Shown: one piece after another, positions 37,998 through 49,960 of the stretch
Position numbering within the stretch: the first letter of the stretch is position 1
Layout of the letters: the number at the start of each line of letters is the position of its first letter
Assembly: GCA_963932465.1 (NCBI GenBank)
Contig: OZ010788.1
Span: 196,976,559 to 197,040,558, forward strand
Direction: 5' to 3'
DNA: 64,000 bases
Origin: Maratus speciosus
Taxonomy: Eukaryota; Arthropoda; Arachnida; Araneae; Salticidae
Notes under the pieces: generated by a model
The model's input: the letters and a program-made list of their open reading frames with translations, nothing else
Databases searched by the model: none
What the model was told of the DNA's origin: nothing
Program-made: the position numbers and the translations under genes

Positions 37998-38365
37998 AGA
38001 ACTCCGAATTTGGTATACCGGTTTATAATGTTAAGAAGCTTCCCTGATTAATTTGGGGGTTTCATTGGTTAAGAATAAAAGTAGAAAAGGGGCTAGTCTA
38101 CCCCCCCCCCCTTAATTTAGATAAACGGCTTTTTCATGCAGAATTATTCGATTTGCTCCGAATTTGGTATACCGGTTTATTGTGTTAACGAGCTTGCCTG
38201 ATTAGATTTGGAGGTTCATTGGTTAAGCATAAAGGGGGGAAATGGGGGCTAATTCCCCTTCACTTACTTTTTTGAGGGGCATTATTCTTTAAAATAAGAG
38301 TATAATATACAATTAGTTTGAATAGCCTGTGAGCTCAATGCCATCAGTTTAGCTGGGCACTTTTC
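37998..38365 (+). mobile_element. HINE-like element, family 2, 3' fragment
   Basis: About two modules plus the AATAGCCTGTGAGCTC and TGCCATCAGTTTAGCTGGGC end of the family at 29048. The 5' hairpin is missing. It sits just after the family 1 copy and a T-tract. Confidence 0.7.
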
Positions 38366-39540
38366 TTTTTTAGTGTTAAATATGTCGCTTATTTTAACGT
38401 GTAGACATATTAAAACCATTCTTTTCACACCTTTTTTAATAATTGAATAAGAGTAGTATTTCCCTTTAAAGCACAAATACATATCCTTCGATCCATTCTT
38501 TTTTTTTTTCCAGTGACATTTCAGAGTATTAATAATACAGAAGATAATTAAACCCTATTACGAATTAATGCCGTATAGATTTTTTTTTTTTTTTTTTTTT
38601 TTATCTTTCAAATTTAAATCAAAAAGAAAGCCAAAAGCGTTACAAAAACTTGTGAACACCCGCTGTATCAGTTCAGCTAGCGAAAATGTTGCAGACAAAC
38701 TTTACGTTGGATTTGGAATATAAATCCTTGCTATGTTAAAAATGTGTTTTTTGATTCGTGTGTTTTACGATGGAGATAACAATAATAGAAAGAAATGTCA
38801 AGTGGGCCTGGCTTTCTACAGGTTATTGTTTAAAATGAAGAGGGAAAAGGGTCTAAAGTGAAATTTGAGTACTTTGGAAAATATTTTTTTCATTCCTTTA
38901 ATAGTCATCTTAGTTGATCTGCTCAGTGTCGGGATGGCAACTTTGCCCTGCCTACTGTATAGCATATCTGTGAGCAAATTTCTCGCTTAAAGAGCAAAGA
39001 AATATATGAGAGGCTTTTACTTTGCGCCTGTGATAAGGGACTTTTTATTTCATTATCAGACCTTAGAATTCGTCTTATGTTACCGGAACTGTTGTTTCAA
39101 ATGTCTTGTTCATAGGCTTCAATTTTGATTTGCGCTTTTTTATTTTATGTGCGGAATATATGTTCTTTTCACTTATAAGCCTTTACGAATTGTTTTCTTT
39201 TGATTATTCGTGCATAAAAAGATAGTTTATCGTATCACCGTTTTGATTGAGATTTGTAACCTACATGTTGTAAATTGTCACTGCAGCTGTCAGTTCTGTT
39301 CTTTTATTGATGAGCTGCTAGTCCTTAATCAAATCCTTAATAATTAAAATCATTCACGATTTTCGGTTATCTAGTTACGTGTTCTCGATTTTCGGCATTT
39401 TGAGTAAACTTCGCATTTTTTCTGGTCTCCAATTTCTTTTTGTGCATTTATATAGATTATTCGAACATCTTCCACTTTTTGTTTGATGTGTTAGCTATTT
39501 TAAAATTTGTATAGTATTCATTTTTCTGTGCGACTCGTCA
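38366..39540. other. AT-rich spacer, nothing recognised
   Basis: Poly-T at 38580-38602. No coding or terminal-repeat signal was recognised. Confidence 0.4.
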
Positions 39541-40198
39541 CTGTGAATCAGGGTTTGCCCAATAGGGTCTGCCGGGTTTTTTCGGGCCGGCCCACTTGAA
39601 AAAACCCATTGTGGGTTTTTTCAAACTTTCTCGTGATTTTGCAACTGTGTTATCATTTTATTTAGGGTATGAGAATGCAAAGATAAACGCCAATTTAAAT
39701 GTATTTAAAAAGAACCAGATTTAAAGGAATTTCTAAGCAGAGGCCTCGCTGGGGTGTGGAAGTGAATTCGTATGCCCAGGTTCACAATATGAGTAAGAGA
39801 AAAAAAACTCCAACACAAAAGTTTAGAGGACTTACATCTTTATTATGAAACACCTTTTAATGGAGGGCCATGAACAGTATAAAGTGGAACGGGGGAGTTT
39901 CAATAACTGGCGCCCCACAGCGGGGCTTGATTTTTGGTTTACATGGCTCTCGGTCAGGAGCAAGAGTGAGTGAGATTTTGTTACTATTACATACAGATTG
40001 GCGAACACTAGATAACCATATGTAAGATGTTTGGCGAAAAACAAATTGGGTAGACAAAACAATCATGAAGTTTTACATTGAGTTAAAGACTATGCCATGG
40101 CGGGCTCTTTAGGGTTACACTAAATAACATTCCAGCGGTAAGCAGGGAGGCTTAAAGAAATAGGAACACGTGATTTTATATGCACGTTACAGATTTAA

Positions 40199-40487
40199 GG
40201 GACGAGGGACCTTAAAAATAAATTTTTTATTTTTTGTAAATTTCACCTTAAATATTACTCAAAGGTACATTATATGCATTATGGCATGCATTTATTACAA
40301 AAAAAAAAATTTTTTAAGTCATTTTTGAGAAAAAAGTGGAATTTTACGCGTCGTCGTAGAAATCTTCGGAATGCCCCCTGCGCATTCCATATCAATGAAA
40401 ATCCCCAATATTTTTTATAAAAGTTTGGATTATATATATAAATAATTCTGTGCATCGAATTTTATATATTTGAATATAAAGGTGTAA

Positions 40488-40521
<34 letters not shown>

Positions 40522-40747
40522 AAATTTTTAAAATTTTTTCGAAAAAATTTTGAAATTTTTAATTTTTTTTTTTTTTTTTTTTTACCTTTATATTCAAATA
40601 TATAAAATTCGATGCACAGTTTTATTTATATATATAAACCAAACTTTTATAAAAAATATTGGGGATTTTCATTGATTTGGAATGCGCATGGGGCATTTCG
40701 AAGATTTCTAAGACGACGCGCGTAAAACTCCATTTTTTTCTCAAAAA

Positions 40748-40778
<31 letters not shown>

Positions 40779-40910
40779 ATAATTCATATGCATATGCTTT
40801 ATTCATATGCTTGTCATAATGCATATAATGTACCCCTGAATAATATTTAAAGTCAAAATTTCAAAAAATAAAGAATTGATTTTTAAGGTTTTTTAAGGTC
40901 CCTCGTCCCC
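40199..40910. mobile_element. 712-bp TTAA-flanked fold-back element
   Basis: GGGACGAGGGACC at the left and GGTCCCTCGTCCCC at the right, with TTAA on both outer sides (40195-40198 and 40911-40914). The arms pair along most of the length (for example GTACATTATATGCATTATG and its complement near 40820, GGGGATTTTCATTGAT near 40664 against 40390), with a central poly-A/poly-T junction. TTAA duplications are known for piggyBac and Kolobok; the GGGAC ends do not identify which. The plus frame 40659-40850 is part of the arm. Confidence 0.85.
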
Positions 40911-41224
40911 TTAACGACAGCTGCAAATTAGTCAGCAATGGGCATATGGTTTGTATCCGACAAAGTACAAGGGTGAGAATTGAATACTAATGCAAGCCCA
41001 GAGGCTGGGAAAATATGCATTACGTATCGTCGGCTGCGAAGCGAAAAAGACATTCACTTGTATTTTATTCTCTTATTTTATTTCAATGGAAAATAGCTGC
41101 GGTTAAGATCTTTTTCTATCCGTGTGAATTTGAAAGACAGAAAAAAAGGAACCGAGATAAATGATGTCTGCATTTAAAAAGACTTTTAAAAAGTAAAAGT
41201 GAAACTTACAGTGGTGTGAAGGAG

Positions 41225-41440
41225 GGGGGGGGGGATGAATAAAGACATGAAATTAAGTATAAAATGTCAAATTTAAACTAAATATTTTATTTGAAGGGGG
41301 GGGGGGGGGAGAATAATGACAATTTATAATGAACCAGTAAGGTTAAAAGTTGATTTTTGAGGGGAGAGGGGGAATAATGAATATATAACGGAAAAGCCGT
41401 TATAGGGGGGGGGGAGACAGGGGGAGCCTCCCCCCAAACG
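41225..41440 (+). repeat. G-run-rich repeats (possible quadruplex-forming)
   Basis: Four G-runs of 5 to 13 bases each followed by GAATAATGA- or GATGAATAA-like sequence, then a palindrome-like GGGGGAGCCTCCCCC. Low-complexity expansion inside gamma. Confidence 0.6.
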
Positions 41441-41970
41441 TCCGAGAATGCTGTTACACTTGGCAAATTTACAAACTTAGTTGGTGAATTTGTGTAAAAC
41501 TTTATTAAAAACTATAATACATTTTCTGTTTCTGACAGACTTTGCAAAAATTACAAATCTAATTGGGAATATTATTAAACTTTTTACGAATAATTTATAT
41601 ACATATATTACATTTTCTAATTGTGGTAACTTGGCAAAGTTATAAAACTAGTTGGCAAATACTGAAATTTGACTTGGCAATTTAAGGTCCTCTCCCCCAC
41701 CAATAAAAAGTCTTCGCGATGGCCCTGTTTCTAAGTAGAGATAAAATGACCAAAAGAGAAATTATCTGTAAAGGAAGATTTTTATGCCTGTAATCTAAAA
41801 TGTGCCCAAATGCTTTAAATCTTAATGCGTGCCTAAAGATGACACTTGAACTCCATCCTGATAACTTGTATTGTTATAGCTTTTAAGATTAATCATCCCA
41901 TTTATTATCCAGTTTCAATGTTCAATGAAAGTGTTATACAGGGTTTTTAACACACAAATGGTGCCACATT

Positions 41971-42186
41971 ATGGCAAAAATGGGTGAAAAAGTTAAGTTT
42001 CCGTCTGGATTTTGTCAGTTTTTCTTTTCTCTATATTCAGCACTAGCTACCTCTGTTTCAATCGAACAATACGTTTCTTCGTATGGTCTGGTTTGGAACA
42101 AATTACATAATTATTTAAGAGTTGATAAAGCAGTAAAGCTAGTAAAAGTGTATCGCCATTTGCTATCTAAATTTATACAAATATGA
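41971..42186 (+). pseudogene. hAT transposase C-terminal fragment of gamma
   Basis: A 71-codon frame. Its second half, ATSVSIEQYVSSYGLVWNKL, NYLRVDKAVKLVKVYRHL, matches the dimerisation end of hAT transposases, where S.ERLFS.YG..H.KLRNRL...KA.KLV...R is typical. ERLFS has become EQYVS, and everything upstream is unrecognisable, so it is a decayed remnant. Its location inside an element with CAG...CTG ends and an 8-bp duplication independently supports hAT. The first ~25 residues may be non-homologous read-in. Confidence 0.7.
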
Positions 42187-42541
42187 CTGACACTGACTCA
42201 GGGTTGTTAAATGCCAGGGTTTTTTTCAGAAAAAACTCAACCCACAGGATTTTATCAATGCTTTTTTAAATTAAGGGAGGTGGTTCAGAATGTTTGGGGA
42301 AAAAAAATGCACTTACTACTACTAAATACAATTTAAAGTAACTAATTGATTACAAAAATATATAAATCAATGACAATAATCAAAATTATGCTTTGCTTTG
42401 AGAAGTTGATTATTAGTAATAATTTTAACAATGAAATTATCATTAAAGTACTATATTAATACTAGTAGTTTGTTATTGAATGTAGTTGAGGTGGTAGTTT
42501 ATATTTAATTAAGCAGAATTTTATGCGATTGAAACAGAGAA

Positions 42542-42972
42542 CAGTGAAACCTCTCTGTGCGACCACCTCCATTAAACGACCACCTTTTCATGGAACGAAA
42601 TTTATTCCCATAGGCTCAATACTAATTTTACCTCCATTCAGAGACCATCCCAGTTGAACTCCCTCCATGAGCGACCCATTTCTTTTAAGAAAACGAAACA
42701 AATTCCGTTTTTTCCTAACCGCTTGAAGGTTTTATTAGAAAAATAATTCCGTAGAGCGCATTATTCATCAAACTTCTAAACTAAGTTTAGATTTTTTTAA
42801 ATTCCGGTAACTTTTAAGTGTTCAAAGCCCTTTGTGCCTTTTTAGGCAATGTATTTAACTTTGATGACAAATTAAAAAAATGACAGTCAATAAACTCCCC
42901 TGCCCCATTCTGTCAGGAAACTCCTAAAAAGAAATAGATAAATTAATGAAATCGTCATTATTTCTTCCCATC

Positions 42973-43004
<32 letters not shown>

Positions 43005-43300
43005 CATTTATTTACTGAACTTCGAAAGGACTTGGAAATAAAAGTTAAAACCGTAAAATCAGAGCAAACGCCAATGTATTCATTTTTAAAACTCTGCAGT
43101 AATTAACATTTGTTTTGATACTTAAATTTTTATATTTTTTCCTAAAGTGAAAAATAAATTTTAGTAACGTTAATTGTTACAAAACAATTGTTACAACAAT
43201 TGAAATCTAGATTTAAACATAACCTCCATTAAGCGACCACCTCTCGGAGCGACCAATTTTTATTGGAACGGAACGTGGTCGCTTTAGGGAGGTTTTACTG
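42542..43300. mobile_element. pogo/Tigger-type non-autonomous element
   Basis: CAGTGAAACCTCTCTGTGCG at the left and CGCTTTAGGGAGGTTTTACTG at the right. Secondary GCGACCACCTC copies lie inward at both ends. CAGT.AAACCTC..TAAGCGACC is a familiar Tigger-like terminus. A TA follows the right end, but the left flank is GA, so the TA duplication is not intact. No transposase inside; an A-run lies at 42975-43001. Confidence 0.7.
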
Positions 43301-44583
43301 TATAACATAATTCACAGAACTGGAAAAAATATTTGTTGTAAAGTATTTTTTATTGCAACTAATTAATAGAATAAACCAAATAATTCTACATGTATACATC
43401 ATTAAATTAGGATTCTCAGCATATGTGGTATTTTGTTAAGATTTTCACCTGTATAAACATGGAATGGATTATATATCAATTTTTTTTAAATGGAAAACAA
43501 TTAGTTTTTGTATTTGTGATCGTTACACATACTTATATAAAATTAATTTACAATTATTTATTTTAAAAATTGTAATTGGGAGAATTAAGACATTTTTTTC
43601 CCTTTGGGTGGGGTGATAAACTTTACGAGTGGTGTACTGATATTAAAAAATATATTACCTATGTAATAAATTTGAAAAAATCCAGTTGGGTTTTTTGCTG
43701 TTTTTTTGGGGGGGGGGGGGGGGGGATTGGGGAAAATCATAACAACCGTACTTCTATAACAATCTAATTTAACATTTAATATTATTGTAATATGTATGTA
43801 GCAAATTTTGCTAAAATCAAAAGTTCAACTGTTTTCTGATATGAAGTGAATGAAAGAAACTATATAAATTTAGCACGTTTAACTTGAGGCAAGAATTATA
43901 CATAAAGAAATCTAGTTGTGGTTCACTTAATATATCTTTAGTGCTGCAAACTAGTGCCATGAAATACAAATGTACCTTTTAAATTGATTTTTTTTCCTTT
44001 TTATATATATTTTTGTTAATTCATACTTAATTAATGCAAAATTATTCCCAGGTTTCACTGATAAATGAAGAATTTAGGTATTATGTATATGAAAATTAAA
44101 AGTTTAAAGTGTTCTCCAAAAACTCGATAAAGCCCGAAAAAACCCGGGTTTTAGACTAGTGAGACCAGTGGGCTGGGTTTTTTTTTCCCCGAAAAAACCC
44201 GGGTTTTTTCAAACCCTGCTGTGAATTACTTATTTATCTATTTAATTGATTAGCAGTTTTATTCTAACCCGTTCGGGTCTGGCGTCCTATTAATAGGGTA
44301 TGTCTTTTCACTGACTATTATTTTGCCTTAACTATTTTCGTCATTATCTGCATGTCTGCATGTAGTAATTAGTAAATATCATTATGTCTTCATTTTTGTT
44401 TCAGCATTTAGCAGTAATAATTTCTTTAAATATTGTTATACCGTTTGCGATTCTTTTATGTCAAACCTATGTTTCATTCTTAGAATTTAAAATAAGGACT
44501 TGCCGAATGAATAATTTATGATAAAAATATAAGTACTGGGAAGTTATGTCTGTTTAAAGCAGGTGCAATACAATATTTTCTAA

Positions 44584-44728
44584 CAGGGTTGGCAAAAAAC
44601 CAGGTTAAAAAAGTAACTCTATTCGGTTTAAACCAGGTTTTTTTGGTTTTAAACCAGGTTTTTAAAAATATCATTTTTTATTCCATACAGATGCATATCT
44701 GTTGATAAAATAAACGTTGTTGGATATT
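44584..44728 (+). mobile_element. hAT-type beta element, 5' fragment
   Basis: CAGGGTTGG and the GGTTTAAACCAGG repeats followed by GATAAAATAAACGTTGTTGG, as in the other beta copies, then an abrupt switch to Helitron-like sequence. Confidence 0.75.
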
Positions 44729-44734
44729 ATCTAT

Positions 44735-45070
44735 CTATCTCTATATTATAAAGCACAAACCTACCTGTGCGTAACGCATACGTCATTTTGCGAATGGCAA
44801 CACTTTCAAGTTTAAAATGAAAATTCAGTTTATAATTTTCGCTACTGTAAAGTTTTAAACTTCTAAACATCGCACATTTTCAATTTTTACACCGTCGTAT
44901 AGGGGAAAAAAGTGCTTTTAAATGGAATTTGTTTGAAAGCTGTATCTCAATTTATTTTTGAGATGTTAATTTTTTTTTGTAGTTTTTAATACATTTTTTG
45001 TAATCGTGGGAACTGAAGTACTCCATTTCTATTGAAAGTAAAGGGAAAATAGTAAATTACTGTATCTTTT
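44735..45070 (+). mobile_element. Helitron-like 5' end and adjacent body
   Basis: TCTATATTATAAAGCACAAA, CCTACCTGTGCGTAACGC and TCATTTTGCGAATGG form the start; the same start recurs near 46980. Helitrons often begin TC..TATAT.ATAAA. The body continues through ACACCGTCGTATAG, shared with 29963. The 3' end is not identified. Confidence 0.5.
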
Positions 45071-46975
45071 TGTTGCCATTTTCTAATAAAAACTGAAAAA
45101 AAAAAGAAAAAAAAAAACAATTGAAATTAAAATACGTGCTATGTCAAGAATATCATCCTGTTATGAAACCCGGTGAATTTTGGTTTTATTTCGTTTTAAT
45201 TTATCAATTAAATAAATGATTTTTAGTTTAATGAAACTTACTTTACAAATGATACAACACTTTTCGTTTATAAAAAGTATAGTTTAAAGGATATTTATGT
45301 GATTTATTTTCTACGCATTTACTTAATTCGTATAAAAATCTGAAAGAATGTAATTTTATTAATCGTGTGTAATAATATCTTCCGAATTTTGAAAAAATAT
45401 TAATAAATGATTCCTGATAAAACATGGAGCTATAAAGCAAATAAATGAAGGCATATGAATTATTAGACACCCGATTTGTTTTGTCGAGCTTCTTGAATGG
45501 CGACACTGCTTTTTGTTTGGTTTGTGTATTATTCTGCGATAATGAAGTCATGTGCATACTTTTCGACAGGTGTTGTTTAAGACTGGGTCGTAAAAGTGGA
45601 ATGCTTTAACGGATGCAAATGACTTCATTTTATATAAAAAACGTACGTTTTAATTCTTATTAATTATAGAAAACTGAAATATGTTTTGTAGAAGTGCGCC
45701 ATTTTCACCCCAGCAGCTTTGAAATTCTTCACAGGTGAAAATGCTCCACTTAATCGAAATCACACGCTGATAAACGCAATTTTTTTTTGCAAAAATTTAA
45801 AGTGTCTATATAGAAGAGCAGTGACATACAGCGTTCATGCTCAGATCAGATGATTCTCGCCTGTATGAATTTGCTTTCCGTGTTAGACAAGTAAGCAAAG
45901 AAGATATTGACAATAATTCCAGTTTTAAAATAATGAAGTTTTCCAAGTTTTTGTCCAAAATTATTTTGACTAATAAAATTTTATTGCTGTTCTTTAAGAC
46001 ATTCTACTATAATTTTATGAAAATAACATAATTTAATTTAATTTTTCATAATTTTATATAATCTGTATATTTAAAACACAAGGCAATTTTTTAGTCATCT
46101 GCCCTGAGCTTTCTGCTGAACTAATTTTACTAATTTTTTTTTTTTTTTTTTTTTTTTTAAATCTGAAAGCTGTTCATTTGTAGATGTGCCCACACTGGCT
46201 GCTTTTTTAAATATCTCCATTTTTATATTTTAATTTTTAAAATATTTTATGAAATTTCTTCATAATGGTGGTAATTAGCTTTCATTATTGCAGAGAAGAG
46301 CAAAAAAATAAGGTTTATTTATCTTTATTCATGCCATATTCTGATAAAAATTCAAAATTGTTGATACAAATTGTTGTATAGAGTTTAGTGGTGCAAAATC
46401 CCATTATGGATAGGGACATAATATTTTGAACGGAAAATAACGTACTGCTTTTGAAAATATGCATTTTTCCTCATAAAGTTTTCATATTTGTTTCCTTCTG
46501 CATGTGTACTGTATACTAAGTTTCAGACACTAGGCGAAATGCTTAAGTAAGTAAAAATGATATCATATTTACAAGAAAACGATCATTTTCTTAGATAAAA
46601 CTAAACATTTTTACAATACGTCTAAAAAACATAAGTAACGTCAATTTTTACTCTCCGGTAGTGAGATTGGAATCTCGAATTAAGAGTGCGATTACATGCA
46701 AAGATGTTACGGACAATCGTGACTTCAAGTTTTGAGTTAAAAGGATAAAATTAAAATACCAATTTTTTGAAAATGGTGAATACGGATATGAGAAGTGCGT
46801 ATGTAAATTTTGAGAGGAAGAAAATGATGTCGGGTTTAGATTTCATAAGGGAAAAAAATTCTATGATCGTGAAAAAGTGGAATAAATTTTGCTGTTTTTC
46901 ATGCCGGAATACCAAGCATAAGAGCCTCAATTCATAACTTCATCGTAATAACTGATCTTTATTATATTTTACGGA
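45071..46975. other. AT-rich spacer, nothing recognised
   Basis: Contains a 104-codon minus-strand frame (45243-45557) and a 64-codon plus frame (45837-46031) with no similarity I recognise, and a poly-T near 46135-46158. A host exon cannot be excluded. Confidence 0.4.
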
Positions 46976-49130
46976 TTATGTATCTTAATTATAAAGAACA
47001 AACGTATCTGTGCGTAACGCTGACGTCATTTTGCGATTGGCACACTTCACGATCAAAGGATCTAGCCGGATAAGCATAGCGAAATGGCCCCCCATGGCCG
47101 ATGTTAGAAATAACGTGTGGTAATAAGGCTCACCATGAGAATACAATATGGAGGGTTTTTAGTACCTGACCTTGAACTGTCCTTACGATAATCGGCGAAG
47201 TATGCGCCGGTGTTACTATTTTTCAAATACGTTTTTCTCAAAAAGTACAAAAGTTAAAAAAATGAAACCAATGCCAATTATCGAAGAAAATATTAGTTCA
47301 CATTATATTTTTTTCACATTTTTACACAAATTTTAACATAAAATAAACAAAAATATTTTTCAAAAAAATTATTTATATAGTAATTTTATATTTACACCAG
47401 CCAAAAAATTACAGAATAATGCTCAAAGTATGTACTTTTAAGAAAAGAAATTTCGTTAAAATCGAAAATGCGCATTTTGAGTTATAACAAAAATAATGCT
47501 AGCAACTTACTAAAATATTCCTAACTTTTCCTGTTTATATTTGCAGAAATACACTGCTATCAACGCATTGGTCGATTCGTGACATTTCCACTAGGGCAAG
47601 ATGCGCAGTGCGCCAAAATAAGAGTGCTTCCATTTCCATGCATACCACTTCCCTATAGGTTTGTTTCGTGTTGTAAATATTCTGTTATTTTGGCGTACTG
47701 CGCATCCTTCTCGCGTAATAATATCAAGAATTGATAAACAAAATGGTAACATTTGTCTACCATGATTTGCATATAGAAGAGGGCTATGGGGCTGTACAGT
47801 GTACATATGTAACATACCACTTTAGGCGGCGGGAATGTGTGTGTGTGTGGGGGGGGGGGGGTCTGGCACTTGACATCGAAATATATCTGTAGGGGGCGGG
47901 GGTTTGTCATTTGCTATCGTTATCATTTTTGATCAAACCAAAATTTACTTTTGGTATATTTTTCTTTAAATCTGGTATCTTAATTTTTTAAGTCTGTTTT
48001 CTTCTTTGTTTGAAAATACAAAATTATTATTAAAACCATTGAATAATTATAAAACATTTCATTCCAAAATATGCAATAACCCAACGTTCACCATTAATAT
48101 TCTCCTGCCATATGCGTATATAATTCTTTGTTAGAGAAACCAGATTAGAAATGATACTTGTTATTTTTGCTAGTAAAAGATGGGGAAGAATGGTGTCTAC
48201 CTGTTTTGTTTACAAGAAGTTCTGTTTAACCCCGTGCAAGGGCGAAGCGCAAGAAAAAAATATTACTGTTCAATGCAATTATATAACAACGAACTATTAT
48301 TAAAAACTCTTAAATAAGTATTTCTTTAAAATGTTATTTCATATAAAATAATTTCTTATATAACAGTGATATTTTATGATTTTTTCTCTTTATTTAAATC
48401 AGTAAAATATGCGAATAAAAAATGTACAACCATATCTGTATATCATTGCAAACGTATAAAAAGAAAAGAAAAAAAAATGTGTAAAAAATATATAATGTGA
48501 ACTAATATATTCTTCAATAATTGGCATTGTTTTTTTTTTTTTTTAACTGTTGTACTTTTTGAGGAAAACGTATTTGAAAAATAGTAGCGCTGGCGCATAC
48601 TTCACCAATTATCTCAAGGACAGTTAAAGGTCACGAGCTAAAAACACTCAGTATTGTATTCTTATGGTGAGTCTTATTACCACACATGTTATTTCAAACA
48701 TCGGCCGTGGGGGCCATTTCGCTATGCTTATCCGGCTAGACCCTTTCGGTTTTGAAATTTTCGCTACTGCAATTTTTTAATCTTGTGACCACCGTATATT
48801 TTCAATATTTAGAGCGTTATAAGGAAAAAAATCTACTTTCAAATGCAATTTGTTTAAAAACTGTATCATAATTAACTGATTATGCTTTTTAAAATAGTTT
48901 CCAAACATGATTTTTTGTAATTTATCTTATCACTTGCCGGCTTCAATACATAATAATAAATAAAAAGCTAAATGTGCAGCATAAAAAATAAATGCTGCAC
49001 ATAAAGCAGCAACAATTGTTCAGCAGCCAAATAAGGAAAAAAAAAATCTTTTGAAATGGAATTTGTTTGCAAAGCGCATCTCGGTTTACTGATCGTCTAT
49101 GGATTTAAAAATAATTTTCAAGCATGAAAT
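46976..49130 (+). mobile_element. Helitron-like element, second copy, split by a TIR element
   Basis: TTATAAAGAACAAACGTATC, TGTGCGTAACGC and CATTTTGCGATTGGC match 44750-44815. After the insertion at 47058-48743 the match resumes with GAAATTTTCGCTACTG (compare 44835) and the AAATGCAATTTGTTT block (compare 44920). The 3' limit is vague. Confidence 0.5.
47058..48743. mobile_element. TIR element with ~270-bp inverted termini
   Basis: GGATCTAGCCGGATAAGC at the left, GCTTATCCGGCTAGACCC at the right. The inverted similarity continues inward through CATAGCGAAATGGCC, GGCCGATGTT, TGTGGTAATAAG and further to about 47330 / 48470. A second short inverted pair (GATGCGCAGTGCGCC at about 47600 against its complement near 47700) is internal. 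The target duplication is not evident. GC-poor interior with G-run 47851-47861 and no recognised protein. Confidence 0.75.
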
Positions 49131-49544
49131 ATTTTTTTAATTTATCGCGTGGAGCTCGATTACGAAAGATTAATCCGTTTGCCCTTAAAACAACATAAAG
49201 ACTTCATCATTTTTTTACGGCTAATATTCCGTAAAAAAATTAAAACTTCCTCTATGAATAAATAAATAAACACAAATTTAACAAACATGTAATTGAACTA
49301 CGGGCTTAAAGCTATGAAATTATCAGAATATAAAAGGATGCCGTAAGCAGCAAAATTTTGGGCTAATAACTCTTAGCATACGGCTAATAAGAAAATATAG
49401 CTTTTGATAAATTTCAAAACTTTGATTGTATAACTAATATTTTTCATATGAAAAATGCTTTTTTGTTGTTTCTGAGCAATCTAAAAATATATTGCATCTA
49501 AAAAGTATATTAGTTTTCAGTTTTAAAATATGGTTTTCACCTAT

Positions 49545-49630
49545 ACAGTTTAACCCTGTTATAACGAACATCAAGGGACCGAAGGTTTTGTTCGCTATAT
49601 CCGAACCTTTACGAAAAATCTTAGAGTTCA
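49545..49630 (+). mobile_element. pogo/Tigger-type terminal fragment
   Basis: TA then CAGTTTAACCCTGTTATAAC and GAACATCAAGGGACC, a common Tigger/mariner-type terminus, then a CGCTATATCCGAACC segment. The matching right end was not found. Confidence 0.55.
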
Positions 49631-49663
49631 CAAAATATATAACTCATTACTTGCTATGTCTAT

Positions 49664-49960
49664 ATAATAAAAGGCAGTGTAACGCACCCGGGGTGAATCA
49701 TCAATCTTACTAGTCTTCCAGGAAGAGACTCAAGGTGTGAAAGGTTCCATTGTCCCATTGGTTGACAAGAAACAAGAATCCCGCGATTACTTCTCAAGGT
49801 TACAAGTCCTGATAATTGAGGAGTGGTAGACAATTCTTCTTAACAAATCAGAAGGCACATCGCACTTCACCACCAAAATAAATCGCCAAGTGTCACTTGA
49901 GAACTTGAGATTAAATCATATTAAATTTTGTTTGCGACATGTAAGGAATTTTAATTTATT
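49664..49960 (+). mobile_element. Possible Helitron-like 5' fragment
   Basis: TCTATATAATAAAAGGCAGT and GTAACGCACC resemble Helitron starts and the GTAACGC of the families at 44.7 and 47.0 kb. The remainder (to about 49960) is less AT-rich than its surroundings and has no close match in the window. Confidence 0.4.

Larger units (their letters stand above)
39549..44218 (+). mobile_element. hAT element, family gamma, 4.67 kb, with nested insertions
   Basis: CAGGGTTTG at 39549 and CAAACCCTG ending at 44218, with the exact 8-bp duplication CTGTGAAT (39541-39548 and 44219-44226). Subterminal GGGTTTTTTC / GAAAAAACCC repeats lie at both ends. The interior holds a hAT transposase relic (41971-42186), a TTAA fold-back (40199-40910), a pogo/Tigger-type MITE (42542-43300) and G-rich tracts. 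It is long enough to have been autonomous, but only the transposase tail is recognisable. Confidence 0.9.

Noticed and set aside
47591..47910. Minus frames of 74 and 85 codons
   Set aside because: They run through a poly-G/GT tract inside a TIR element and have no recognisable motif.
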